Assembly: GCA_963699225.1 (NCBI GenBank)
Contig: OY969423.1
Coordinates: forward strand, 558,001 to 622,000
DNA: 64,000 bases
Direction of reading: 5' to 3'
Origin: VRUE01 sp963699225
Lineage (GTDB): Bacteria; Actinomycetota; Thermoleophilia; Solirubrobacterales; 70-9
The notes under the pieces were generated by a model. It was not told the origin of the DNA. It worked only from the letters and a program-made list of their open reading frames with translations, and searched no databases. A program made the position numbers and the translations under genes. Below are positions 1 to 8,060 of this stretch, in pieces. Positions within the stretch are counted from its first letter, which is position 1, and each line of letters opens with the position of its first letter.

Positions 1-525
1 GTCCATGCTGGTCAGCAGCACCTCTCCGGCACCGAGCTCAGTCGCTTCCTTCGCCCAAGCAACCGCCTCCCGGCCCTCGACCCGCTTGCGACCACCGTTT
101 ACGTAGACGCCCCAGCCGTCATCCTCGCGCTTGGCGTCAATCGCGATCACCACGCACTGGGCGCCGAAGTGGTCGGCTAGCTCGGTGAGCAACTCTGGTC
201 GGGCAAGCGCCGAGGAGTTGACGGAGACCTTGTCGGCGCCCGCGTCGAGCACGGCTTGGGCGTCCTCGACCGAGCGGATACCACCGCCGATCGTGAAGGG
301 GATGAAGACATTGTCAGCCGTGCGCCGAGCCAGCTCGACGATCGTGTCGCGCTTTTCGTGCGAGGCGGTGATGTCGAGAAACACAAGCTCGTCCGCTCCC
401 TCCGCGTCGTAGCGTTCCGCCAGCTCAACGGGATCGCCCGCATCGCGCAGCCCAACGAAGTTCGTCCCCTTGACGACGCGCCCCGAATCGACATCGAGGC
501 AGGGAATGACGCGCTTCAGAACCAT
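1..525 (-). CDS. hisF: Imidazole glycerol phosphate synthase cyclase subunit HisF (3' part beyond window)
   Basis: The 175 visible codons read MVLKRVIPCLDVDSGRVVKG, then a (beta/alpha)8 barrel with the phosphate-site segment FTIGGGIRS and IDAKREDDGWGV. HisF is the cyclase half of the HisH-HisF enzyme, which converts PRFAR plus ammonia into IGP and AICAR in the cytoplasm. The catalytic Asp11 of the CLDVD motif is visible. The C-terminal third, with the second catalytic Asp, lies outside the window. The gene follows hisA after 33 bases and not by overlap, and it has its own TAGGCT box six bases before the ATG with no Shine-Dalgarno, so it may also be transcribed alone as a leaderless mRNA. Identity is certain; the internal promoter is inferred. 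Confidence 0.97.
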   Translation of the reverse strand, partial: MVLKRVIPCLDVDSGRVVKGTNFVGLRDAGDPVELAERYDAEGADELVFLDITASHEKRDTIVELARRTADNVFIPFTIGGGIRSVEDAQAVLDAGADKVSVNSSALARPELLTELADHFGAQCVVIAIDAKREDDGWGVYVNGGRKRVEGREAVAWAKEATELGAGEVLLTSMD

Positions 526-559
526 GGTCTAAGCCTAGGGAGATGGGAGCCCGGGCTCC
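526..559 (-). promoter_or_regulatory. Putative leaderless hisF promoter (-10 TAGGCT) with a 14-bp palindrome
   Basis: On the minus strand TAGGCT (537-532) ends six bases before the hisF ATG. Just upstream, at 546-559, is the perfect palindrome GGAGCCCGGGCTCC, which begins at the hisA stop codon. The palindrome could be a weak hairpin or an operator. No experimental support is available. Confidence 0.4.
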
Positions 560-1284
560 TAGCGGCCCAGTACTTCGATCGCCTCAGACACAGTGAAGCG
601 GCGCTCGTAGAGGGCGCGGCCGACGATGGCGCCCTCCACGTTGACGGCGTCCATCCCAGCGACTGCCTCGAGGTCGGCCAGGTCACCCACGCCACCCGAA
701 GCGATCACTTGTGCCTTTGTTGCCGCGGCGATTCGACCGAGCTCCTCGATCGCAGGGCCCTCCATGGTCCCGTCGACCTCAATCGCGGTGCAGAGGAAGC
801 GGGCGACGCCGCGCTTGCCGATCTCGGCCACCGCGGTCGCCACGTCGACGTCGCTGACCTCGACCCAGCCAGCCAGCGCCACCTTGCCGTCACGGGCATC
901 GACTGAGACGACCACGCGCTCGCCATGGGCCTCAACTGCCGCTGCAAGGAACTCCGGGTCACGCAGGGCGGCGGTGCCGATCACGACCCGCTCCGCACCC
1001 GCCTCCAGCATCGCCGCCACCGCAGCCTCGTCGCGCAAACCGCCGCCGACCTGGATCGGGCACTCAACCGCGGCGGCGATCCGGCGTACGGAATCAAGAT
1101 TTCGCGGCTCCCCCGCCTTGGCGCCGTCGAGATCGACGACGTGCAGGTACTCGGCCCCTTCCTCGGCCCAGCGCTTGGCAGCGTCGACCGGATCGGCATC
1201 GTAGGTTGTCTCGCGCGCGTAATCGCCCTGCAGCAGCCGCACCGCCTTGCCGCCGCGAATGTCGATCGCGGGATAGAGGATCAC
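559..1284 (-). CDS. hisA: ProFAR isomerase HisA
   Basis: This 241-residue TIM barrel begins ILYPAIDIRGGKAVRLLQGD after a GTG start. It isomerises ProFAR to PRFAR in histidine synthesis. The expected catalytic aspartates are present at about D8 (PAID) and D129 (SVDARDGK), and the phosphate-binding glycines are in QVGGGLRD and ASGGVGD. A longer in-frame reading exists upstream, but the GTG at 1284 overlaps the hisH stop as GTGA and gives the normal family N-terminus. Actinobacterial PriA enzymes can also act in tryptophan synthesis; sequence alone does not show whether this one is bifunctional. Confidence 0.95.
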   Translation of the reverse strand: MILYPAIDIRGGKAVRLLQGDYARETTYDADPVDAAKRWAEEGAEYLHVVDLDGAKAGEPRNLDSVRRIAAAVECPIQVGGGLRDEAAVAAMLEAGAERVVIGTAALRDPEFLAAAVEAHGERVVVSVDARDGKVALAGWVEVSDVDVATAVAEIGKRGVARFLCTAIEVDGTMEGPAIEELGRIAAATKAQVIASGGVGDLADLEAVAGMDAVNVEGAIVGRALYERRFTVSEAIEVLGR

Positions 1285-1907
1285 GCCGGGACGGAGGCGC
1301 AGATGCCGGCGAAGTTGGAGAGCAGGCGCAGGCCGGCGGCGCTCGACTTCTCCGGGTGGAACTGGACACCGAAGACGTTGTCGCGCTCCGCTGCGCAGGT
1401 GAAGCGGGCGCCGTAGGCCGCGGTGCCGAGCAGCTCGCCCGCCTCCGCCTTGGGGGCGAAGGAGTGGACCAGGTAAAAGGGGGTCTCGGACTCGATTCCC
1501 TCGGTGAGGCGCGACTGGCGCTCCCAGCGCACCGGCGACCACCCAATGTGAGGAATCTTCAGCCCCGGCGCATCGAGCTCGCTGACCTCGCCGGCGAGCA
1601 GGCCGAGGCCCTCCGCCCCGCCGAGCTCGGTGGTCGAGTCGAAGAGCAACTGCAGGCCGAGGCAGATGCCGAGGATCGGCACACCGGCCGCGCGGCGCTC
1701 CTCGATCAGCTCGTCGAGGCCGAGTGCACGTATTCCCTCCATCGCCTTCGGGAAGGCGCCGACGCCGGGCAGGATCAGCCCCTCGGCGGCGCGGATCGTC
1801 TCGGCGTCGTTGGCGATCTTCGCCGTGGCGCCAACGTGCTCGAGTGCCTTCTCGACCGAGCGCAGGTTGCCCATGCCGTAGTCGACGATGCAGATTCGCG
1901 TGCTCAC
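1281..1907 (-). CDS. hisH: Imidazole glycerol phosphate synthase glutaminase subunit HisH
   Basis: This 208-residue class I glutamine amidotransferase supplies ammonia to HisF. The catalytic triad is visible: C82 in GICLGLQLL, and H184 and E186 in VQFHPEKS. The start ATG overlaps the hisB stop (ATGA) and the gene's own stop overlaps the hisA start, so translation is probably coupled through the operon. Length and N-terminus (ICIVDYGMGNLRSV) are normal for the family. Confidence 0.97.
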   Translation of the reverse strand: MSTRICIVDYGMGNLRSVEKALEHVGATAKIANDAETIRAAEGLILPGVGAFPKAMEGIRALGLDELIEERRAAGVPILGICLGLQLLFDSTTELGGAEGLGLLAGEVSELDAPGLKIPHIGWSPVRWERQSRLTEGIESETPFYLVHSFAPKAEAGELLGTAAYGARFTCAAERDNVFGVQFHPEKSSAAGLRLLSNFAGICASVPA

Positions 1908-2494
1908 TCGCTCAACGTCCCCTTGGTCGAGGGCACGCCGCTCTCGTCCGGATCGATCGAGACGGCGACGCGCAGGGCGCGCGCAAAGGCCTTGAAACAG
2001 CCCTCGATCATGTGGTGCGCGTTTGTTCCGTAGCGGACGTTGACGTGCAGGGTCAGCTTGGCGCTATTGGCGACGGCGCGGAAGAACTCCTCGGCCAGCT
2101 CAGTGTCGAAACCGGCGATCGTGGTCGGCGGCAGGTCGGCGCTGAAGACGCAGAGCGGCCGTCCCGAGATGTCAAGTGCGCACTCGGCCAGCGACTCGTC
2201 CATCGGCACCAGGGCGGAGCCATAGCGCCTGATTCCGGCGCGATCGCCAAGCGCCTCGTCGAGCGCCTGGCCGAGCACGATGCCGACGTCCTCGACCGTG
2301 TGGTGTGCGCCGGTCTCCAAATCGCCTTTCGCCTCAACCTGCAGGCCGAGCCGCCCGTGGCGGGCAAGCAAGTCGAGCATGTGGTCGAGAAAACCGACAC
2401 CCGTGCTGGCGCTCGACTCACCCCGATCAAGGTCAAGTGAGAGACGAACCTGCGTCTCGCCAGTGCTGCGCTCTCTTTTCGCCGTGCGACTCAT
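1904..2494 (-). CDS. hisB: Imidazoleglycerol-phosphate dehydratase HisB
   Basis: This is a monofunctional 196-residue dehydratase that converts IGP to imidazole acetol phosphate. It lacks the phosphatase domain of the enterobacterial fusion. Manganese-binding histidine motifs are present: GFLDHMLDLLARHG, GAHHTVEDVG and NAHHMIEG. It overlaps hisD by four bases upstream and hisH by four downstream. The histidinol-phosphatase step and a histidinol-phosphate aminotransferase are not encoded in the visible part of the operon. Confidence 0.97.
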   Translation of the reverse strand: MSRTAKRERSTGETQVRLSLDLDRGESSASTGVGFLDHMLDLLARHGRLGLQVEAKGDLETGAHHTVEDVGIVLGQALDEALGDRAGIRRYGSALVPMDESLAECALDISGRPLCVFSADLPPTTIAGFDTELAEEFFRAVANSAKLTLHVNVRYGTNAHHMIEGCFKAFARALRVAVSIDPDESGVPSTKGTLSE

Positions 2495-3756
2495 CGTCTA
2501 ATCATCGCTGACTCGCCGTGGACCGGGAAGCCCTCCGCTCGCGCGATCACCTCGACGTGCGGTGCAAGCTTCGCCGCCGCCTCGGCGGGAACCTGCACGG
2601 CGGCTATGCGGCGACGGAACACGCCGGGTCCAAGCGGGCCGGAGAAGCGGCCGGCACCGCCGGTGGGCAGCACGTGGTTGGAGCCGGCGGCGTAGTCGCC
2701 GAAGGCCGTGGCGGCGTAGCGACCGACAAAGACGCAGCCAGCCGTCCTCACCTTGTCGGCAAGCAGCGCAGCGTCCTCCTCGAAGAGCTCCAGGTGCTCC
2801 GGCGCAAAAGCGTTGGCGAGATCGATCGCGTCACTGAGGTCGGGGACCTGGACCAGCGCCAGCGGCGCCTCACCGATCCCATCATGCGTGGCTGCGGCCT
2901 TCTCGGTCGCATCCGCCACCGCCTCCAGCACCGCCTCCTCGACTGCCACGGCCACCAGGGGGCCCTCGGCCCCGTGCTCGGCCTGGGCACAGAGATCCAG
3001 GGCCGCCCACTCGGGATCGGTGCCGTCGCCGGCGACCAGCATCAGCTCGGAGGGACCGGCGAGCGAGTCGATGCCCACGGTTCCGGCGACCGCGCGCTTG
3101 GCCTCGCGCACCCAGGCGTTGCCGGGGCCGGCAATGACATCGACGGGCGCAATCGTCTCAGTGCCCTGGGCGAGGGCGAAGATCGCCTGGGCGCCGCCCA
3201 TCGCGTAGATCTCCTCGACCCCGCAGAGCTCGGCGGCGGCAAGGACAAGCGGGTTGACCGTGCCATCGGCGCTCGGCGGGGAGGCGAGCGCGATCCGCTC
3301 GACCCCGGCGACCTTGGCCGGAATCGCGCACATCAGCACGCTCGACGGATAGGCCGCCCGTCCGCCCGGCGCGTAGAGACCCGCGGCACCAACCGGCACT
3401 TCACGCACGGTCACGGTCTGCCCCTGGGGGAGCTCGACCGCCTTCGACACCGAAGCGATCTGGGCTTCCGCCACCGTGCGCACGTTCGCTGCCGCCAGCT
3501 CCAGCGATTGGCGCAGGCCCGCGTCCAGCGCCGCCAGCGCCTCAGCGCCGGCCCCGGGGTCGACCCGCAGCGCGGTGGGTGCCTGCTCGATCGCGTCGAA
3601 ACGAGCGGTCATGCAAAGTACGGCGCCGTCCCCGCCCTCGCGCACCTCGCGCTCGATCGGGCCGACGTCGACCTTGGGAGCGGAAGCGGCCGTCCAGGAG
3701 CGGATCGCCGCGGCGGTCTCCTCGGCACCCTCCCAGTGGAACTGACGGCGCTTCAT
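2491..3756 (-). CDS. hisD: Histidinol dehydrogenase HisD
   Basis: This 421-residue NAD-dependent zinc enzyme oxidises histidinol to histidine. Visible family segments include YAPGGRAAYPSSVLMCAIPA, DVIAGPGNAWV, GPSELMLVAGDG, the metal and catalytic region CAQAEHGAEG, and APEHLELF. It starts one base inside the hisG stop (TGATG) and ends overlapping hisB. The high GC of this region creates long antisense open frames, which are not genes. Confidence 0.97.
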   Translation of the reverse strand: MKRRQFHWEGAEETAAAIRSWTAASAPKVDVGPIEREVREGGDGAVLCMTARFDAIEQAPTALRVDPGAGAEALAALDAGLRQSLELAAANVRTVAEAQIASVSKAVELPQGQTVTVREVPVGAAGLYAPGGRAAYPSSVLMCAIPAKVAGVERIALASPPSADGTVNPLVLAAAELCGVEEIYAMGGAQAIFALAQGTETIAPVDVIAGPGNAWVREAKRAVAGTVGIDSLAGPSELMLVAGDGTDPEWAALDLCAQAEHGAEGPLVAVAVEEAVLEAVADATEKAAATHDGIGEAPLALVQVPDLSDAIDLANAFAPEHLELFEEDAALLADKVRTAGCVFVGRYAATAFGDYAAGSNHVLPTGGAGRFSGPLGPGVFRRRIAAVQVPAEAAAKLAPHVEVIARAEGFPVHGESAMIRR

Positions 3757-4433
3757 CAGGCCAAGCCTTGACGCAGTTTCGCCGCGAGACCGTCGACCTC
3801 ACGAGCGCGCAGCTTGTGGGCAACGCGGTTGGCGACAAAGCGGGCGGTGCACTCGAGGATCTCCTCGCGCACCTCGAGGTCGTTCTCTTCCAGGGTGCGA
3901 CCGGTGGCAACCAGGTCAACGATGCCGTCGGCGAGGCCGATCAGCGGCGCCAGCTCGACCGAGCCCTTGACCTCGATCACTTCCACCTGGCGGCCGGTGC
4001 CCTCGAAGTAGCGCTCGGCGATGCGCGGGTACTTGGTCGCGATCCGCATCATCCCGAGACGCCGCTGGGACTCGCCCAGCCGCTCATCGCCCACGCGCCC
4101 GGCCAGCACCATGCGGCAACGGCCAAAGCCAAGGTCGAGCAGCTCGTAGACGACCCTGTCGGACTGCTCGAGCAGCACGTCCTTGCCGGTGATGCCAACG
4201 TCAGCGGCGCCGGCCTCGACGTAGGTCGGGACGTCGGACGGGCGCATCGTGACCAGGGTGATGCTCTGGCCCGGGAAGATCAGCGAGCGCGACTCGCCGC
4301 GCACCTCACTCGTGTCAATGCCCGCTGCATCGAGCGCATCGAGCGTCTCGCCGAGCAGGGCCCCACGCGGGACAGCCACCTTCAGCGGCCCCTCGGTCTT
4401 GGCTCGGCCCATTCCGGCGACCTCAGCACTCAC
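3756..4433 (-). CDS. hisG: ATP phosphoribosyltransferase catalytic subunit HisG, short form
   Basis: HisG catalyses the first step of histidine synthesis, ATP plus PRPP to phosphoribosyl-ATP. The protein is about 225 residues and lacks the C-terminal ACT-like regulatory domain of the long form. It has KVAVPRGALLGETL near the N-terminus and a PRPP loop around DLVATGRTLEEN. Short HisG needs HisZ for activity and feedback control, and hisZ lies directly upstream. The GTG start overlaps the hisZ stop (GTGA); an internal ATG seven codons later is possible. Confidence 0.95.
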   Translation of the reverse strand: MSAEVAGMGRAKTEGPLKVAVPRGALLGETLDALDAAGIDTSEVRGESRSLIFPGQSITLVTMRPSDVPTYVEAGAADVGITGKDVLLEQSDRVVYELLDLGFGRCRMVLAGRVGDERLGESQRRLGMMRIATKYPRIAERYFEGTGRQVEVIEVKGSVELAPLIGLADGIVDLVATGRTLEENDLEVREEILECTARFVANRVAHKLRAREVDGLAAKLRQGLA

Positions 4434-5425
4434 GAGCCCTCACCCCCGCGCGGCTCCTCCTCCATCTGGGCGACGTGGACGCGCTCCATGTAGAGAGCGA
4501 AGCCGGCCGCCGGCTGGTCGACACCGAAGCGCTTGAGCAGGCCGTCGTAGCGGCCACCGCCGCCGAGCACGTGGCCCAACGCCGGGTCGTAAACCTCGAG
4601 GATCGCACCGCTGTAGTAGCCGAGGTCGCGCAGCAGGCCGAGGTCGATCTGAACGCGCTGGGCCACCCCACGCGCCTCCAGTGCCTCGAGCGTCTCGCCG
4701 AGGCGGGCGGTGGCCCGCTCGACCGCGGTGCCGCCGAGCGCGCGAGCTTCCTCAAGCACCTCTTTGCCACCGCGCAGCTGTGAGAGGGCGACGCAGGTGG
4801 CGACTTGGTCGTCGCTGACGCCCTGCAGCTCAGAAAGCTCGGTCTCGAGGCCGACCAAATCGTGGGCAGCCAGACGGGAGAGGATCGAGTCGCGCGCCGC
4901 GCCCTCGATGCCAAACTCGGCAAGCAGCTGTCGGTAGAGGTCGGCATCACCGAGGCCGATCACCGCTCGCCCCAGGCCGGCGGCATCAAGCGCAGCCTCG
5001 AGCACCTCGACGACCTCTGCGGTGCCATCCGGCGCCGGCGCGCCGATCAGCTCGACGCCGGCCTGGGCGAACTCCCGCATCTGGCCTCGCTGCGGGCGCA
5101 CCGCGCGGTAGGCATTGGCCAGGTAACAGAGCCGCAACGGCATCTCAGCCTTGGCGTAGCGGGTGGCGATCAGGCGCGCGATCGGCACGGTCATATCCGA
5201 GCGCAGCGCCAGCAGGTCGCCGCTGCCGTCGAAGAAGCGATAGGCGGTGTCGGCCGTGCGGCCATCACCGCGGGCGAGCACCTCGTCGTACTCGATTGCC
5301 GGCGTCGCCACCTCGCCGTAGCCGCGCTCTTCGAAGACCCCGATCAGGGCAAGGTGCAACCGGCGCAGCTCCCGCATCTCGTCGGGCAGCACGTCGCGCG
5401 TGCCAGGTGGAATCGGGTGAATCAT
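4430..5425 (-). CDS. hisZ: ATP phosphoribosyltransferase regulatory subunit HisZ
   Basis: This 331-residue class II histidyl-tRNA-synthetase paralogue begins IPPGTRDVLPDEMRELRRL. It keeps motif-2-like segments (LRSDMTVPIARLIA, ANAYRAVRPQRGQMREFAQAG) but is shorter than HisS and lacks a clear anticodon-binding domain. Position at the head of the operon, next to a short HisG, argues for HisZ and against HisS. A TAAGGT box lies seven bases before the ATG with no Shine-Dalgarno, which suggests a leaderless operon promoter. Confidence 0.9.
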   Translation of the reverse strand: MIHPIPPGTRDVLPDEMRELRRLHLALIGVFEERGYGEVATPAIEYDEVLARGDGRTADTAYRFFDGSGDLLALRSDMTVPIARLIATRYAKAEMPLRLCYLANAYRAVRPQRGQMREFAQAGVELIGAPAPDGTAEVVEVLEAALDAAGLGRAVIGLGDADLYRQLLAEFGIEGAARDSILSRLAAHDLVGLETELSELQGVSDDQVATCVALSQLRGGKEVLEEARALGGTAVERATARLGETLEALEARGVAQRVQIDLGLLRDLGYYSGAILEVYDPALGHVLGGGGRYDGLLKRFGVDQPAAGFALYMERVHVAQMEEEPRGGEGS

Positions 5426-5438
5426 CCGCCGGACCTTA
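5426..5438 (-). promoter_or_regulatory. Putative leaderless promoter of the his operon (-10 TAAGGT)
   Basis: TAAGGT (5438-5433, minus strand) is followed by seven bases and the hisZ ATG. No purine-rich ribosome-binding site is present in this stretch. The same spacing recurs before many first genes in this window. Confidence 0.45.
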
Positions 5439-5461
5439 CGAGAGTGGGCCTGAAAGCCCTG

Positions 5462-6760
5462 CTACGCCGGGACCTCTGACGAGCGCCGTTCAATCTGGGC
5501 GCCGAGGCCGCGCAGGCGCTCATCGATCTGCTCATAACCGCGATCGATCTGGCGGATGTTGCCGATCTCCGAGCTGCCCTCGGCCGCCAGGGCGGCGATG
5601 AGCATCGCCATGCCGGCGCGAATGTCGGGGCTCTCGACGCGTTCGCCGTGAAGCCGGCTCGGACCGCTGACGATCGCCCTGTGGGGATCGCACAGCGTGA
5701 TCCGAGCGCCCATCGCGACCAGCTTGTCGACGAAGAAAAGGCGGTTCTCGAACATCTTCTCGAAGATCAGGATCTCGCCATCGGCCTGGGTGGCGAGGGC
5801 CAGCGCGATCGAGGTCAGATCGGCCGGGAAGGCAGGCCAGGGTCCGTCCTCGATCTTCGGGATCGCGTCGCCGAGGTCGGACTGGATCCGCAGCTTCTGG
5901 CCGGGTGGAACGAGCATGTCCCTGCCGTCCATCTCCGAATGCAGACCAAGGCGGCGGAACTGGCGCCGCACCATCAACAGATCGAGCGGCTCGACGTCGC
6001 GGATGCGCAGGTCCCCCCCGGTCGCCGCGGCGAGAGCCATGAAGCTGCCGACCTCGATGTGATCGGCGGAGATCGTGTGTTCGGCACCGGAGAGGCGGTC
6101 GCGGCCGTGCACGGTCATCACGTTGGAGCCGATGCCATCCACCTGAGCGCCCATCGCGCAGAGCAGGCGCGCCAGGTCCTGCACGTGCGGCTCGCTAGCG
6201 GCGTTGGAGATCGTCGTCGGCCCAGTCGTCAGGGCCGCCGCCATCAGCGCGTTCTCGGTGCCCATCACCGATGGCTCGTCCATGAAGATTCGGCAGGCGC
6301 AGAGGCCCTCGGCCGGCGCACTGAGCTCGATCCAGCGGTCGCCGTCGACCCGGGCACCGAGGTCTTTGAAGGCGTCGAGGTGGGCATCGAGCCGGCGGCG
6401 GCCGATGAAGTCACCACCGGGCGGCGGCATCCTCGCCTCGCCAAAACGGGCCAGCAGCGGCCCAGCCAGGAGAAACGAAGCGCGGATCTGTTTGGAAAGC
6501 TCCTCGTCAACGGATACATCGGTAACGCCCTTGGCGCACAGCCGCACGCTGTTGTCGGCGACCCAGGCGACCTCGACGCCGAGGCGCTCGAGCAGGGCCA
6601 GCTGCGCTTCGGTGTCGCGAATGCGCGGCACCCGGTGCAGCAGCAGCTCCTCCTCGGTAAGCAGGCAGGCGGCGAGGATCGGCAGCGCCGCGTTCTTGTT
6701 GCCGGCGACGGTCACCTCGCCGGAGAGCGGCACCCCGCCCTCGATGATGAATTTCTCCAT
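5462..6760 (-). CDS. murA: UDP-N-acetylglucosamine 1-carboxyvinyltransferase MurA, Asp-type active site
   Basis: This 432-residue cytoplasmic enzyme transfers enolpyruvate from PEP to UDP-GlcNAc, the committed step of peptidoglycan synthesis. Family landmarks are AGNKNAALPILAA near the N-terminus, IRASFLLAGPLLARFGEA and ADLTSIALALATQA. The active-site loop reads PPPGGDFIGRRRLD, so the usual fosfomycin-reactive Cys (Cys115 in E. coli) is Asp117 here. The same replacement is known in mycobacterial and chlamydial MurA and makes the enzyme insensitive to fosfomycin. It ends 36 bases upstream of hisZ on the same strand, so read-through into the his operon is possible. Confidence 0.95.
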   Translation of the reverse strand: MEKFIIEGGVPLSGEVTVAGNKNAALPILAACLLTEEELLLHRVPRIRDTEAQLALLERLGVEVAWVADNSVRLCAKGVTDVSVDEELSKQIRASFLLAGPLLARFGEARMPPPGGDFIGRRRLDAHLDAFKDLGARVDGDRWIELSAPAEGLCACRIFMDEPSVMGTENALMAAALTTGPTTISNAASEPHVQDLARLLCAMGAQVDGIGSNVMTVHGRDRLSGAEHTISADHIEVGSFMALAAATGGDLRIRDVEPLDLLMVRRQFRRLGLHSEMDGRDMLVPPGQKLRIQSDLGDAIPKIEDGPWPAFPADLTSIALALATQADGEILIFEKMFENRLFFVDKLVAMGARITLCDPHRAIVSGPSRLHGERVESPDIRAGMAMLIAALAAEGSSEIGNIRQIDRGYEQIDERLRGLGAQIERRSSEVPA

Positions 6761-6811
6761 AGCTAGGACTCTTCGCGCTCGGCGACCATTCTCCGGCTAG
6801 GGTAACGCGCG

Positions 6812-7819
6812 ATGCGGAGAGGCTGGAAGATCCTGATCGGCGTCGCGGTGGTGCTGATCGTCCTGCTCGGACTCAACACCCTCAGCGTCGACCACGAAAC
6901 CAAGGCCGCCGGGGTAACGGAACCGGGCGGCAAGATCGTCGACGTCTCGGGCGGCGACCTCGAGGTGGTCGAAGAAGGGCCGCGCAGCGCCAGCCCGATC
7001 GTGCTCATCCACTGCTTTACCTGCGCGATCAACTACTGGAACAAGATGATGCCGGCGCTCGCGCGTCAGCACCGGGTGATCGCGATCGACCTGCTTGGCC
7101 ACGGCGGCTCGGAAAAGCCCAAGTCTGGCTACTCGGTCTCGAACCAAGCCGATCTGATCGCCCAGGCGCTGGCCAAGCTGGGCGTGAGCGATGCCGAGGT
7201 CGTCGGCCACTCGCTCGGCGGCGCCGTCGCCGTCGCGCTCGCGCAGCAATCGCCGGCCCTGGTCAACCGCGTATTCATCGTCGACACACCGCCGACCCAC
7301 GAAGAGGGTGACCTCGGCCTCGTCGCCAAGCTCGGCTTCGCTCCGGTGATCGGTGAGGCGTTCTGGCGAATCAAGCCGGATTTCGCCGTGCGCAAGGGGC
7401 TCGAGGTCGCCTTCGCGCCCGGTTTCAAGGTCCCAGACGAATTCGTCGAAGACGTTGACCGGATGACCTTCAGCGCCTACGACGACTCGGCCAGCGGCTT
7501 CGACGACTACACCAAGGAAGAGCCGCTTGATCAGCGCATGGCGGAAACGGGTAAACCCCTGATGGTGATCATGGGCGCCGAAGAGCAAATCATCGACGAA
7601 CCGGCCAAGCGTCTGGCCGAATACCGCGCAACCGTTCCGGGCACCCAGACCAAGCTCATAAGCGGTGCCGGGCACTCGCCAAACGTCGAGAAACCGGCCC
7701 AGACAGCGGCCCTCGTGCTTGGCTTTGCTCCGGCCGCAAAGCCCGCCCCCAAGCCAAATCAACGACCCAAGCTGCAAAAGCCCGTGCAGAAGCAGCCTGC
7801 CGTCCGGAAGCACCCCTAG
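6812..7819 (+). CDS. Membrane-anchored alpha/beta hydrolase with Lys/Pro-rich tail
   Basis: This 335-residue protein has one N-terminal membrane segment (residues about 6-22, ILIGVAVVLIVLLGL), then an alpha/beta-hydrolase fold. The oxyanion region is VLIHCFTCAINYW, the nucleophile elbow is GHSLGG, a DLLGHGGSEKP strand precedes it, and GAGHSPNVEKP carries the likely catalytic His. The last 25 or so residues are rich in Lys and Pro and may contact the wall or membrane. Substrate is unknown. It is divergent from murA, and TAGGGT lies eight bases before the ATG, consistent with a leaderless message. Confidence 0.8.
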   Translation: MRRGWKILIGVAVVLIVLLGLNTLSVDHETKAAGVTEPGGKIVDVSGGDLEVVEEGPRSASPIVLIHCFTCAINYWNKMMPALARQHRVIAIDLLGHGGSEKPKSGYSVSNQADLIAQALAKLGVSDAEVVGHSLGGAVAVALAQQSPALVNRVFIVDTPPTHEEGDLGLVAKLGFAPVIGEAFWRIKPDFAVRKGLEVAFAPGFKVPDEFVEDVDRMTFSAYDDSASGFDDYTKEEPLDQRMAETGKPLMVIMGAEEQIIDEPAKRLAEYRATVPGTQTKLISGAGHSPNVEKPAQTAALVLGFAPAAKPAPKPNQRPKLQKPVQKQPAVRKHP

Positions 7820-7829
7820 AGTCGAACCT

Positions 7830-8027
7830 ATGTTCGATTCGAAGACAAATCTCAGTGAACGCCTCGCCGACGCCGTCGATCTCCTAATCGACTTCGCGAC
7901 GCTCGGTGAGTACGGGCTCGAGCCCGCCTCGAGGCCCGCTCCCGCCTGTGAGTCGCGCCGCCGCCCGCACCCCTCCCAGGCTGGGACGAGGCGCGGAACG
8001 GCCGGCGACCTCCTCGCTCGTTCATAG
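7830..8027 (+). CDS. Small hypothetical protein (65 aa)
   Basis: The ORF begins MFDSKTNLSERLADAVDLLI and continues DFATLGEYGLEP, a plausible amphipathic start, but its C-terminal half is low-complexity Arg/Pro/Ser. It sits between two hydrolase genes, 10 bases after the first. A TAGAGT box seven bases before the ATG supports this start. I do not recognise the family. The second half might be an out-of-frame relic, so it could be a degraded gene. Confidence 0.4.
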   Translation: MFDSKTNLSERLADAVDLLIDFATLGEYGLEPASRPAPACESRRRPHPSQAGTRRGTAGDLLARS

Positions 8028-8060
8028 CAAGGCGCTCATCGGCGCAATACCCTGCCGCCG

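Noticed and set aside
2518..3771. Long plus-strand open frame opposite hisD
   Set aside because: It has no family motifs and is Arg/Gly-rich; hisD on the other strand is certain. Such shadows are a by-product of high GC.
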